25,009 nucleotides of DNA, taken from positions 1 to 25,009 of IMG/VR virus record IMGVR_UViG_3300001450_000172; one strand, written 5' to 3'. Shown here one piece after another: positions 8,577-16,085 of the stretch. The stretch's first letter is position 1. Every line of letters begins with the position of its first letter. Under the pieces are notes generated by a model. It was given only the letters and a program-made list of their open reading frames with translations, was not told the DNA's origin and ran no database searches. The position numbers and the translations under genes were made by a program. Source of the stretch: a virus.

Positions 8577-9212
8577 ATGGAACTGATACCACGACACTTT
8601 CCAAACGTAGGTGTAGTTGAAGCCCAACTACCAGAAGACGTTGTAGAAAACATATGGAAAGTAATCAATGAAGCAAGAGAACAACCAGAGGACATGAAGC
8701 CTGAACTAGCAGGTAACATTAGTTCTTCTATTAGGTTGGACGCAAGCTCACCTCTACTAGAGAAGTTTGTAGGTGAGGTACTGCCATCCTTTATGGACAG
8801 CCATATACAGAACTATGGCTCACCTTGGAGGGCAGTAATAAAGGAAGGCCAAGGGTTTAACTTGGAAAGCCTGTGGGTTAACTTCCAAAAGAAGTATGAG
8901 TTTAATCCACCGCATGACCACAGTGGCGTGTACAGCTTTGTAATATGGATGCAAATACCTACGTCCTACGCAGAACAACGTAAGCTACCTATTTGTGCTG
9001 AATCAAATGCGGATAATCACATATCTAACTTTGCATTTAGCTACACAAATACGTTAGGCAGAGTAAGTACCTTTGCGTATAATATGGAGAAAGAAGCTGA
9101 AGGATACATGGTTATGTTTCCATCACAAATGCTCCATCAAGTCTTTCCCTTTTATGACAATGATGGAGAAAGAATTTCAATCTCAGGCAACATAACCATA
9201 GAGGATAAATAA
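8577..9212 (+). CDS. 2-oxoglutarate/Fe(II)-dependent oxygenase
   Basis: This 211-residue protein carries the iron-binding facial triad of the phage 2OG-Fe(II) oxygenase family. H113 and H115 lie in PPHDHSGVYSFVIW, preceded by WVNFQKKYEFN, and H187 lies in MVMFPSQMLHQVFPF. R199 in GERISISGN is the expected 2-oxoglutarate-binding arginine. In this family either the HxD/HxH pair or D114 completes the metal site. Such enzymes hydroxylate or otherwise oxidise a protein or small-molecule substrate using oxygen and 2-oxoglutarate and act in the cytoplasm. The gene starts two bases after the fibre stop and belongs to the virion-protein operon, so modification of a structural protein such as the fibre is a reasonable guess. 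The fold call is strong; the substrate is unknown. Confidence 0.85.
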   Translation: MELIPRHFPNVGVVEAQLPEDVVENIWKVINEAREQPEDMKPELAGNISSSIRLDASSPLLEKFVGEVLPSFMDSHIQNYGSPWRAVIKEGQGFNLESLWVNFQKKYEFNPPHDHSGVYSFVIWMQIPTSYAEQRKLPICAESNADNHISNFAFSYTNTLGRVSTFAYNMEKEAEGYMVMFPSQMLHQVFPFYDNDGERISISGNITIEDK

Positions 9213-9213
9213 A

Positions 9214-9486
9214 ATGGACAGAACAACAGAAACAATGATTCAGGCACACAAGGCATGTCTTGATGGTGCAGACACAGTAAATGTAGTTATTGCTACCCAT
9301 GCTAAAGGTGACAGTGCTACAAGTTCAGACTATGCATGGGATTTAACGCATGACCAAAAGAAAGAACGTGTTAAACGCAGTGTAGGCTATCTCAAGCATC
9401 AAAAGGAAACTTACAGTGATTGGGGTGATAAAGATTTTACTGTTATCAATGCAGCAATCACTGCAGCAGATGCATTTACAGGATAA
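9214..9486 (+). CDS. Small conserved-looking phage protein of unknown function
   Basis: This 90-residue soluble protein is predicted to be mostly helical (TETMIQAHKACLDGADTV near the start, DFTVINAAITAADAFTG at the end). It has no membrane segment and no motif I recognise. It starts one base after the oxygenase stop, and its own stop overlaps the next ATG as TAATG, so it is firmly inside the operon and probably translated by coupling. A role in tail or fibre assembly, or as a partner of the neighbouring small membrane proteins, is possible but not shown by the sequence. Confidence 0.7.
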   Translation: MDRTTETMIQAHKACLDGADTVNVVIATHAKGDSATSSDYAWDLTHDQKKERVKRSVGYLKHQKETYSDWGDKDFTVINAAITAADAFTG

Positions 9487-9731
9487 TGGACATTAACTGG
9501 ACAGTAGTAACAATAGTAGGTGCCTTACTAGCACAAGGTGCTGCTATTGTCTGGGCTGTGTCTAGCATGGTGTCTGACATTAAGTACAACAAATCTACTA
9601 TAGCTGAAGTAGAGGCTAGTACTGCAAGACTAGCTGAAGAAATACATGAGAATGATGTAACTATTGCAAGAATAGATGCAAATGTAGAGGCAATAAAGAA
9701 TGCAATGCACTCCATAGTCGCACAGAGATAA
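9486..9731 (+). CDS. Small membrane protein with coiled coil, holin- or spanin-like candidate
   Basis: This 81-residue protein has one N-terminal hydrophobic segment (residues ~5-27, with VVTIVGALLAQGAAIVWAV). A charged helical coiled-coil region follows (residues ~33-78, with AEVEASTARLAEEIHEND and ARIDANVEAIKNAM). This layout is found in small phage lysis-associated membrane proteins and in inner-membrane spanin subunits. It starts at a TAATG overlap with the gene before it and is four bases from the next gene. Together with the next two genes it forms a cluster of small membrane or exported proteins. Holin, spanin or membrane anchor are all possible; sequence alone does not decide. Confidence 0.65.
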   Translation: MDINWTVVTIVGALLAQGAAIVWAVSSMVSDIKYNKSTIAEVEASTARLAEEIHENDVTIARIDANVEAIKNAMHSIVAQR

Positions 9732-9735
9732 AATT

Positions 9736-10212
9736 ATGATTGATCCCATTACAGCTTTTACTGCAGCCTCTGCAGCCTTTACTGGGATTAAGAAACTCGT
9801 ACAGACAGGCAGAGAGCTAGAAGATATATCAGGTCAACTAGGTGCTTGGTATGGTGCAGTAGCAGACATAACTAGGGCTGAGAGCCAACGTAAGAACCCA
9901 ACGTTCTTAGATAAGATGTCTCACGGCACTGAGTCTATTGAACAAGAAGCAATGGACATTGTAGTACGTAAGAAGACCTTAGCTGAGAAAGAAAAAGAAA
10001 TAAAGTTTATGCTTGACATGAGGTTTGGTTTTGGGACTTACGATGAAATGCTTACAATGCGTAGACAAATACGTAAAGATAGAGAAGATAAAGTCTACAA
10101 AGCAATGGAAACAAAAAGACAGATAGCTAACAACATGGCTATACTTGGTTTGTCAATAGGTATTATAGGTATAATAGGTGGTGGTTTGTATTTAGTTATG
10201 TCAGCAATGTAA
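9736..10212 (+). CDS. Helical protein with a C-terminal membrane anchor, unknown function
   Basis: The 158 residues start with an Ala/Thr-rich amphipathic helix (ITAFTAASAAFTGIKKLV), continue through a charged helical region (residues ~70-130), and end in a single hydrophobic segment (residues ~134-158, with GLSIGIIGIIGGGLYLVM). Similar proteins with a C-terminal anchor occur near fibre or lysis genes in marine podoviruses, in my recollection, but without a proven role. The topology would place the bulk in the cytoplasm with the tail in the inner membrane. It could take part in lysis or in anchoring an assembly complex. It is separated by one base from the next gene. Confidence 0.65.
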   Translation: MIDPITAFTAASAAFTGIKKLVQTGRELEDISGQLGAWYGAVADITRAESQRKNPTFLDKMSHGTESIEQEAMDIVVRKKTLAEKEKEIKFMLDMRFGFGTYDEMLTMRRQIRKDREDKVYKAMETKRQIANNMAILGLSIGIIGIIGGGLYLVMSAM

Positions 10213-10213
10213 T

Positions 10214-10477
10214 ATGGAAGCAATTATCCTACCCCTAATACTAGCAAATAGTTTGCTTAACCCTGAGTATGTCCAGTGTAATCTTTGGAAGTACACAGAG
10301 AGTGAACGAGAAGGCAAGGTATGTATTTACTTAGGTAAGAATAAAACGATAGCATATCACTATGCACAGAATAGTTTTCGTGAATGTCCTAAACAGTTTC
10401 AATGTAAGTACTCACCTAATGCTAAAGCTAAAGTAAGCATTAAAGATATACTCAAGGGATTAAGTGATGGCTTTTAA
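10214..10477 (+). CDS. Small probably exported cysteine-containing protein
   Basis: This 87-residue protein opens with a short hydrophobic stretch (residues 3-15, IILPLILANSLLN) that could act as a signal or anchor. Four cysteines follow (C22, C37, C58, C64), which would suit two disulfide bonds in the periplasm. The rest is polar and positively charged near the end. It sits between the membrane-anchored 158-residue protein and a large virion protein. An outer-membrane spanin or a periplasmic partner in lysis is conceivable, but C22 has no clear lipobox. The end of the gene overlaps a tiny frame described separately. Confidence 0.6.
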   Translation: MEAIILPLILANSLLNPEYVQCNLWKYTESEREGKVCIYLGKNKTIAYHYAQNSFRECPKQFQCKYSPNAKAKVSIKDILKGLSDGF

Positions 10478-10514
10478 ACCACAACTAAAAAGACTTAAGG
10501 CGGATTTTAAATGA
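10467..10514 (+). CDS. Possible 15-codon bridging frame between two virion-operon genes
   Basis: An ATG at 10467, inside the last codons of the upstream gene but in another frame, opens a 15-residue basic peptide (MAFKPQLKRLKADFK). Its TGA stop at 10512-10514 overlaps the ATG of the next large gene as ATGA. This arrangement would carry ribosomes across the 33-base gap by stop-start coupling. No Shine-Dalgarno specific to this ATG is evident, and a chance frame of this length is common, so confidence is low. Confidence 0.25.
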   Translation: MAFKPQLKRLKADFK

Positions 10515-13500
10515 TAGACTCAAGAGTTAATACCAATATTAATACAGCTAACTCACGTGCTGCAGCAGTTAATAAACCAAACCCCGGTATGATTGCTGAA
10601 AGAATTATGGCAAAGTTTAATCTACCTTCCGTAGAATCTATTAAAGATAATCCTGTTGCACTGCAAGTATTAAGAAATGTATTAGCTAAAACTAATACTT
10701 CTCCTACTCCAATGTCTGCTGCAGAAGGTGGGTCTGTACCACGTAAAACTACTATTGAAGGTCAACCACACGCACTTGCTTATATTAATCCTGAAGAAGA
10801 ACAGATGTTACGTAAAGCTGGTGGTTCAGGTCAACCCGGACCCGGTGGTGTACCTGCTTATCCTACAATATATAAAGATGGGCAAACTTCAGAAGTTAGT
10901 GATGGTAGTGTAGACCTTTTTAAAAGTATGGGGTGGTCAACAACACCTCCTGCATACACTAATACTGCTGTTACTACAGATGCCTCTGCTGAGGAATTAG
11001 CAGATCTTGCCCAACTACCAAAAGAATCTGGACCTCAAAATATTTTAGCACAAGAAACGGAGGCAAAGGATTATGTTAGTAATATTACTGGAGATCCTCA
11101 AACTGCCGTTACTGATTCTAATGAAGCACTTAGAGATTTAAATCTTACATTATCAAGTTTAGAATCTCAACAAGGAACAGGTGAAAATTATAATGAAAGC
11201 CTTCAACTTCGTATAGATGGAGTAAAAAAAGAAATAGAAGGCGCAACAAAAAAAGCCGGTGATGCTCAATCAGTATTATCTGATGAACAAAATAGAAAAA
11301 TAGCTGAAAAATCTTACACTGCTGCTCTTGATCCAACATCTTTAGTAACTAAAGCTGATGTAGCAAGTTTAACTGATGCACCAATAGATCCTGCAACTGG
11401 TTTACCAAAAGAAGAAACTCCTGAAGAAAAAACTGCTAGGCTTGCTAAATTAGAAATAGCTGAAGGTACAGGTAAACTAAGTGAAACTGATCCAACAATT
11501 ATTGCTGGTACAGGTACAGCCTCTACTGCTGATTCTGCGGTAGAAGTAGGAACAAGTCTTGCAGGTACTACAAAAACTAAAGATGATGTTGAAGATGCAT
11601 TAAAAGATCTTGATCCTGCAAAAGGTACTGTTACTAAAGATGTTGAAGGTGCTGTTGGTAAATTATCTGATGGTGCTACACCTGATGCTAATGCTATGGA
11701 CCCTGATTATATCTCTGAAGTAACATCAGGTACACGTAATGTTTCTGAAGATGAACTTGCAAAAGCTCAAGGTTTAAATGAGACAGCAGTAAAAACAAAA
11801 ATAGCTCAAGCTGATATGCCTGATAGTATTAAGGCAGCACAGACTACAGTAAGACCAGAAGAGATTCCTGCCGCTGCACAGATAGCTGAATCAGAAATGG
11901 CTCAAGCTGAAGCAATCACAGCAGATGGTTTATCAGATGATGCTACTGCTGTTGCTAAAAAAATGGAAGCATTTAATGTAGATGATGGTACATTAGCTGA
12001 GTTTAAAGAAGGTAAGATAGAAGCACAAGACACTGTGCAAGGACAGCTTGCTAACCTTATGGCACAGTTTGATGACGGTACACCTGCATGGGCTGCTGGT
12101 GCTATGAGGGCTGCAAATGCTGCTATGGCTGCACGTGGTATGGGTGGTTCTTCTATGGCTGCTGCAGCTATTGTACAAGCCTCTATGGAGTCAGCACTAC
12201 CTATTGCAGTGCAAGATGCTAATGCTTTTCGTGAAATGAAGTTAGATAATCTTGGTCGTCAGCAACAAATTTCTTTAACTAATGCTGCTGCCCAACAAGG
12301 TGTTAAGTTACAAAACTTTAATGCTGAACAAACAACCATGCTTCAGAACTCACAGAATGCATTCTCATTACAAACACAAAATCTCAGCAATATGCAATCT
12401 GCTGTCTTAGCTAATGCTCAGATTAAAGCTGCATTACAAGGTCAAAATCTTAGCAATCAACAGCAAGCTAACATAGCAGAAGCTGCAAGATATGCTGAAG
12501 TAAGTAATCTTAATCTTAATAATCGTCAACAAGCTTTACTACAAGACAGTGCAAATACTTTACAAGTTAATCTTGCAAATCTTAGTACTAAGCAACAAGC
12601 TTATACAGCTAATGCACAACTTGCAGCAGCACTACAAGGTAAGAAAATTGATAACAAACAACAAACAGCTATCTTAAATGCTGCTAAGTTTAGTGAAGCT
12701 AATAACTTAACTTTTACTGCAGCACAACAAGCTGAGATACATAACTCTGAGTTAATGAAAACTGTAGGTTTGGCAAATCTTAATGCTAAACAAGCAGCTA
12801 CTCTACAAGGTGCTGCTGCTATTGCTTCTATGGATATGGCTAACCTAAGTAATGCACAACAAGCTGCAGTTGAAAATGCTAAGAACTTCTTACAGATGGA
12901 CTTAGCTAATATGAGTAATGAACAACAGACAAGTATATTTAAAGCTCAGGCTATGCAACAAGCTTTACTTACTGATGCTGCTGCTGAGAATGCTACTTCT
13001 CAGTTTAATGCTTCTAGTAAAAATCAAGTTGATCAGTTTATGGCAACACTTAAAAATCAAATCTCTCAGTTTAATACTGGGCAAACTAATGCAATGGAAC
13101 AATTTAATGTTGGTGAAGAAAATGCTGTTGAAAAATTTAACTCTGAATTAAAAAATAATAGAGAACAATTTAATTCTGGTCAAGCACTAGCAATAGCACA
13201 AGCTAATGCAGTATGGAGACAAAATATATCTACAATAGATACTGCTGCACAAAATGATGCTAATAGAACTGATGCTGCTGAAAAGAATGGATTGACTGCT
13301 AAATCTATTGATGATATATGGCAAAGAGAAAGAGACGTAATGTCATGGGCTATTGCTAGTTCTGAAAGTGCAGCAGAAAGAGCTATGAATTTGTTACTTG
13401 GAGATATGGATATGGAAGAAGTTAGACAAAAACTTGCATTTACAGAAACAACAGCTAAATCTGCATGGATTAATACATTACTTTTTGGTTCAAATTCAAG

Positions 13501-13525
13501 TGGAGTTTTTGGTGCAATTGCGTAA
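10511..13525 (+). CDS. Large internal virion protein with 22- and 11-residue helical repeats
   Basis: This 1004-residue protein has a low-complexity acidic and Ala/Thr-rich N-terminal half (residues ~1-560). It is followed by eleven gapless 22-residue repeats (residues 581-822, typical unit LSNAQQAAVENAKNFLQMDL) and then by about eight 11-residue repeats (residues 830-917, unit EQFNSGQALAI). The tail (residues ~918-1004) is helical and ends in a hydrophobic stretch. Repeats of 11 residues give three helix turns per unit and usually form right-handed coiled coils, so a very long helix or helical bundle is expected. No enzymatic motif is visible. In this operon position, before a lysozyme-domain protein and a 1210-residue protein, an internal core protein ejected with the DNA is the best guess. 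AAGG lies about ten bases before the ATG. Confidence 0.6.
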   Translation: MIDSRVNTNINTANSRAAAVNKPNPGMIAERIMAKFNLPSVESIKDNPVALQVLRNVLAKTNTSPTPMSAAEGGSVPRKTTIEGQPHALAYINPEEEQMLRKAGGSGQPGPGGVPAYPTIYKDGQTSEVSDGSVDLFKSMGWSTTPPAYTNTAVTTDASAEELADLAQLPKESGPQNILAQETEAKDYVSNITGDPQTAVTDSNEALRDLNLTLSSLESQQGTGENYNESLQLRIDGVKKEIEGATKKAGDAQSVLSDEQNRKIAEKSYTAALDPTSLVTKADVASLTDAPIDPATGLPKEETPEEKTARLAKLEIAEGTGKLSETDPTIIAGTGTASTADSAVEVGTSLAGTTKTKDDVEDALKDLDPAKGTVTKDVEGAVGKLSDGATPDANAMDPDYISEVTSGTRNVSEDELAKAQGLNETAVKTKIAQADMPDSIKAAQTTVRPEEIPAAAQIAESEMAQAEAITADGLSDDATAVAKKMEAFNVDDGTLAEFKEGKIEAQDTVQGQLANLMAQFDDGTPAWAAGAMRAANAAMAARGMGGSSMAAAAIVQASMESALPIAVQDANAFREMKLDNLGRQQQISLTNAAAQQGVKLQNFNAEQTTMLQNSQNAFSLQTQNLSNMQSAVLANAQIKAALQGQNLSNQQQANIAEAARYAEVSNLNLNNRQQALLQDSANTLQVNLANLSTKQQAYTANAQLAAALQGKKIDNKQQTAILNAAKFSEANNLTFTAAQQAEIHNSELMKTVGLANLNAKQAATLQGAAAIASMDMANLSNAQQAAVENAKNFLQMDLANMSNEQQTSIFKAQAMQQALLTDAAAENATSQFNASSKNQVDQFMATLKNQISQFNTGQTNAMEQFNVGEENAVEKFNSELKNNREQFNSGQALAIAQANAVWRQNISTIDTAAQNDANRTDAAEKNGLTAKSIDDIWQRERDVMSWAIASSESAAERAMNLLLGDMDMEEVRQKLAFTETTAKSAWINTLLFGSNSSGVFGAIA
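12251..12976 (+). repeat. Eleven tandem 66-bp repeats encoding 22-residue helical units
   Basis: The units run without insertion or deletion from residue 581 to residue 822 of the large virion protein. The shared pattern is L-S/N-N-x-Q-Q-A at the start, N-A near the middle, and L-x-N at the end. Protein similarity is clear while DNA has diverged, so the array is old and kept by selection. Confidence 0.85.
12998..13261 (+). repeat. Eight 33-bp repeats encoding 11-residue units
   Basis: Units include SQFNASSKNQV, DQFMATLKNQI, SQFNTGQTNAM, EQFNVGEENAV, EKFNSELKNNR and EQFNSGQALAI, followed by two weaker ones. Q-F-N at the start and N near position 9 are the fixed points. The period is exactly half that of the preceding 22-residue array. 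Confidence 0.8.
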
Positions 13526-13568
13526 ACCATTGCTCCAGGCGACGACGATTAGAAAAATGGGTAAATAA

Positions 13569-14513
13569 ATGACATTACAATATTATACAAATTGGAAGAA
13601 TGCACACGAAGCTAGAAAGACAAGGGGTTTTTCTGAGGGTGGTTTTGTTTCTGCAACAGGTGCAGAGCTACCTACTAATGTTGATATTTCTAGGGGTGCT
13701 AAAGGTAGATTAGATTCTATTATGGCAAGAAGAGCTTCTAAAAAACTTACTAAAGAAATGCAAAAGATGGCTGAAGAATCTTTAGGTCAACAGTATATGA
13801 ATGCATTTGCTGATGAAAACGAACAGTATCTTACAGCCGGTCTTGAAACAGTTACCCGTGATCCTGATGCAGTGGTATCAAGTAGTGCTCTTAGTGACGA
13901 TGCTTTACAAAAAGAATTTTTAAGTATGTTACAAGAGGGTGCAGAAAAAGGACCACCTATTGATCCTAAAAAAGGTCTTGATATTCGTCCACAAAAAGCT
14001 GAGTCTTTAGAACAATTTACTTTTAATTTTATTGTGGGTAAAGAAGGTTTTAAATCTAAACCTTATGATGATAGAAAAAAAGGTGCTTCTAAACCAGTTT
14101 GGCGTGGGGGTTTTGGTAGTGATACTTATACTACAAAAGACGGTAAAGTTTTTACTGTAAAACAAAACTCCGTTATATCTAAAGAAGATGCAATTAGAGA
14201 TTTAAACCGTAGACTAGAAACAGAGTTTATACCAAGAGTTAAAAGAAGTGTTGGTGCAAATACTTGGAATACTTTAGGTGACTCTACAAAAACAGCTTTA
14301 ACTTCTTATATTTATAACTATGGAAATATTGGTGAGTCAATTATTAAAGCTGCTAATTCTGGTAGTGCCCGTAAATTAGCTGATGCTGTTCGTGCAAGAG
14401 CTGTAGATAATAATGGTATTAATAGTGTTAGAAGAAATGATGAAGCAGACTTAATTGAGTCTGACATGACTGGTCCAGAGTTAATTGTTAAGACAAGGAG
14501 AAGAAACCAATGA
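13569..14513 (+). CDS. Virion-associated lysozyme (GH24-type domain at the C-terminal half)
   Basis: The 314 residues divide into a ~145-residue N-terminal region without known motifs (FSEGGFVSATGAELP, then helical) and a lysozyme-like domain at residues ~150-310. E159 in VGKEGFKSKPYDDRK is the expected catalytic glutamate. The segment WRGGFGSDT (residues 177-185) stands where GH24 enzymes have the catalytic Asp/Thr loop, and TALTSYIYNYG and a terminal NGINSVRRNDEADLI match the usual helical part. GH24 enzymes cut the glycan strands of peptidoglycan. The unusual N-terminal half and the position among large virion proteins suggest it is carried in the particle and opens the cell wall during DNA entry. 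It could also serve as the endolysin, since no other lysozyme is seen in the window. Its stop overlaps the next start as ATGA. Confidence 0.75.
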   Translation: MTLQYYTNWKNAHEARKTRGFSEGGFVSATGAELPTNVDISRGAKGRLDSIMARRASKKLTKEMQKMAEESLGQQYMNAFADENEQYLTAGLETVTRDPDAVVSSSALSDDALQKEFLSMLQEGAEKGPPIDPKKGLDIRPQKAESLEQFTFNFIVGKEGFKSKPYDDRKKGASKPVWRGGFGSDTYTTKDGKVFTVKQNSVISKEDAIRDLNRRLETEFIPRVKRSVGANTWNTLGDSTKTALTSYIYNYGNIGESIIKAANSGSARKLADAVRARAVDNNGINSVRRNDEADLIESDMTGPELIVKTRRRNQ

Positions 14514-14983
14514 TATCACAATTTTCTAATAGACCAATTCCTGGACAGTCCTTAACGACTACTCCAAAGAATGCACAGTATGAGCAACCACCGCAGATCA
14601 CTGACCCAGAAAAAGCTCTTAACTTTCACCTAAAAAATATTTCTAAACCCAAAGCAATGGAAGACATCTTAGAGTTTGTTGATCAAGGTGTCACCATTCG
14701 TGCATTAGTTGAAGGGATACTACGTGGTGGTGTTATGAATGGCATACACTCAATAGATGTAAGTTTAGTTATTGCTCCTGTAGTACATGAGTTTGTTAGA
14801 GGTATACCTTTAGCTGCTGGGATTGAGTTTAGAGATGGCTTTGATGAAGATGACGAAATTGATGAGGCTATGTACAGAAGAAAGAAACCTGACGTAGAAG
14901 AAGAAGAACCTGTTGAGGAACCTACTGTACAAGAAATGCCAATGAAGGAAGAGAAACCTTCTGGCTTAATGGCGAGGGTGTAA
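14510..14983 (+). CDS. Conserved-looking phage protein with acidic tail, unknown function
   Basis: This 157-residue protein has a Pro/Gln-rich start, a compact middle (residues ~38-105, with AMEDILEFVDQGVTIRALVE and GGVMNGIHSIDVSLVIAPVV) and a strongly acidic, Glu/Pro-rich C-terminus (residues ~108-150). The middle is hydrophobic and helical but does not look like a clear transmembrane span. The acidic tail is of the kind found in scaffolding or chaperone-like phage proteins. It is coupled by ATGA to the lysozyme-domain gene and sits two bases before the next gene, so a role in assembling or loading the internal virion proteins is possible. Confidence 0.6.
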   Translation: MISQFSNRPIPGQSLTTTPKNAQYEQPPQITDPEKALNFHLKNISKPKAMEDILEFVDQGVTIRALVEGILRGGVMNGIHSIDVSLVIAPVVHEFVRGIPLAAGIEFRDGFDEDDEIDEAMYRRKKPDVEEEEPVEEPTVQEMPMKEEKPSGLMARV

Positions 14984-14985
14984 AG

Positions 14986-16071
14986 ATGGCTATGGAGTTA
15001 GGTTTCTGGACTGGCATGCGTGAAGCTCAAGTTGATCGCATCAAGAACAAACAAATACAAGACACACTGGACAAAGAAGAAAAACGTTATCAAGAAGGTC
15101 GTGCTGATAAAATAGAAAATCTTAGATTATCTGAACTAACTGGTTTAAGAGCTGCTCTATTACCTCAAGTATTAGATAAATTTACTAATGCTAAAACTAC
15201 CCGTGATTCAATTAATTTACAAATTAAAACTTTAGAAAATTTAAAGTTACGCCCTGACATAGCAAGAGCTTTAGTTAAGTCAGGTCAAGCTGGTAATGTT
15301 ATTAAAACTGCAGAAAAAGATAATGGTTATCTTCGTATAGCATACCTTAATCAAATAACAGAAGCTGTTGAAGATGCTTTTCCTGCGGCAAATGAAAAAG
15401 AACGTACTGCAATGATTATGAAGGGTTATAATTCACTTGGTAATGACATGAGTGATGGTAATCAAATAGCATCTATTATGGGAACTGTTTTTGGTGCTAA
15501 AACACAAGAAGAGTTAATGACTAGTATTGGTGCTCTTGATATAACTATCCCTGACTTTGCTGGTACTGCAGATGCAATTAACATTAATTTTGCAGAGGGA
15601 AAACCTCTTGCTCAAGGTACTCTAACTGCTATAGGTAGAGAAACTAATAGACGTATGGCTACTATACTTGGAGCTGGTGTTAAATTTGTGCCCGAGGCTG
15701 GTACTCCGGGTTCACTAGAGTATAAAAGTACCGACTTTGGTCAAAATCAAGCTGCAGAAATTGTAGGAAAAGTCACTGAAGTTGTCACTAGAATCCAACA
15801 AACCTCCCCTGATTTTTATGGGAATCAAAACATAGTCTTTAATAAAGTTGAGGAGATGGTACAAAATGGTTATGCAGGAATAAATATTATTCAGTTCTTA
15901 GACAAGGGTATAAAAGTAAATCCAAATACAGGTAAGATATACTTTGTTGAAATACCCGCAGCCCCTTCAAGACCAGAAAACCCATCCGAGCAAAAGTTAC
16001 CAAGGCTTGCCATTCCCGGTTTTAATATAGCTGAAGATGAACTAGACGACTTAATTAATCCACCTACATAA
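14986..16071 (+). CDS. Probable internal virion protein, helical, unknown function
   Basis: This 361-residue protein starts with a charged helical region (residues ~8-50, with DKEEKRYQEGRADKIENL) and continues as mixed helix with no membrane segment or catalytic motif I recognise. Two possible ATG codons lie close together (14986 and 14992); the first follows GAGGGTGTAAAG and is preferred. It lies between the acidic protein and the 1210-residue protein in the block that resembles the internal-core genes of short-tailed phages. A structural or ejection role is inferred from position only. Confidence 0.55.
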   Translation: MAMELGFWTGMREAQVDRIKNKQIQDTLDKEEKRYQEGRADKIENLRLSELTGLRAALLPQVLDKFTNAKTTRDSINLQIKTLENLKLRPDIARALVKSGQAGNVIKTAEKDNGYLRIAYLNQITEAVEDAFPAANEKERTAMIMKGYNSLGNDMSDGNQIASIMGTVFGAKTQEELMTSIGALDITIPDFAGTADAININFAEGKPLAQGTLTAIGRETNRRMATILGAGVKFVPEAGTPGSLEYKSTDFGQNQAAEIVGKVTEVVTRIQQTSPDFYGNQNIVFNKVEEMVQNGYAGINIIQFLDKGIKVNPNTGKIYFVEIPAAPSRPENPSEQKLPRLAIPGFNIAEDELDDLINPPT

Positions 16072-16085
16072 AGGCATCCACACAC

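Noticed and set aside
12918-13151. 77-residue Leu-rich + strand frame inside the repeat protein
   Set aside because: It is an out-of-frame reading of the 66-bp and 33-bp repeats, and the Leu runs are a by-product of CTT/TTA codons.
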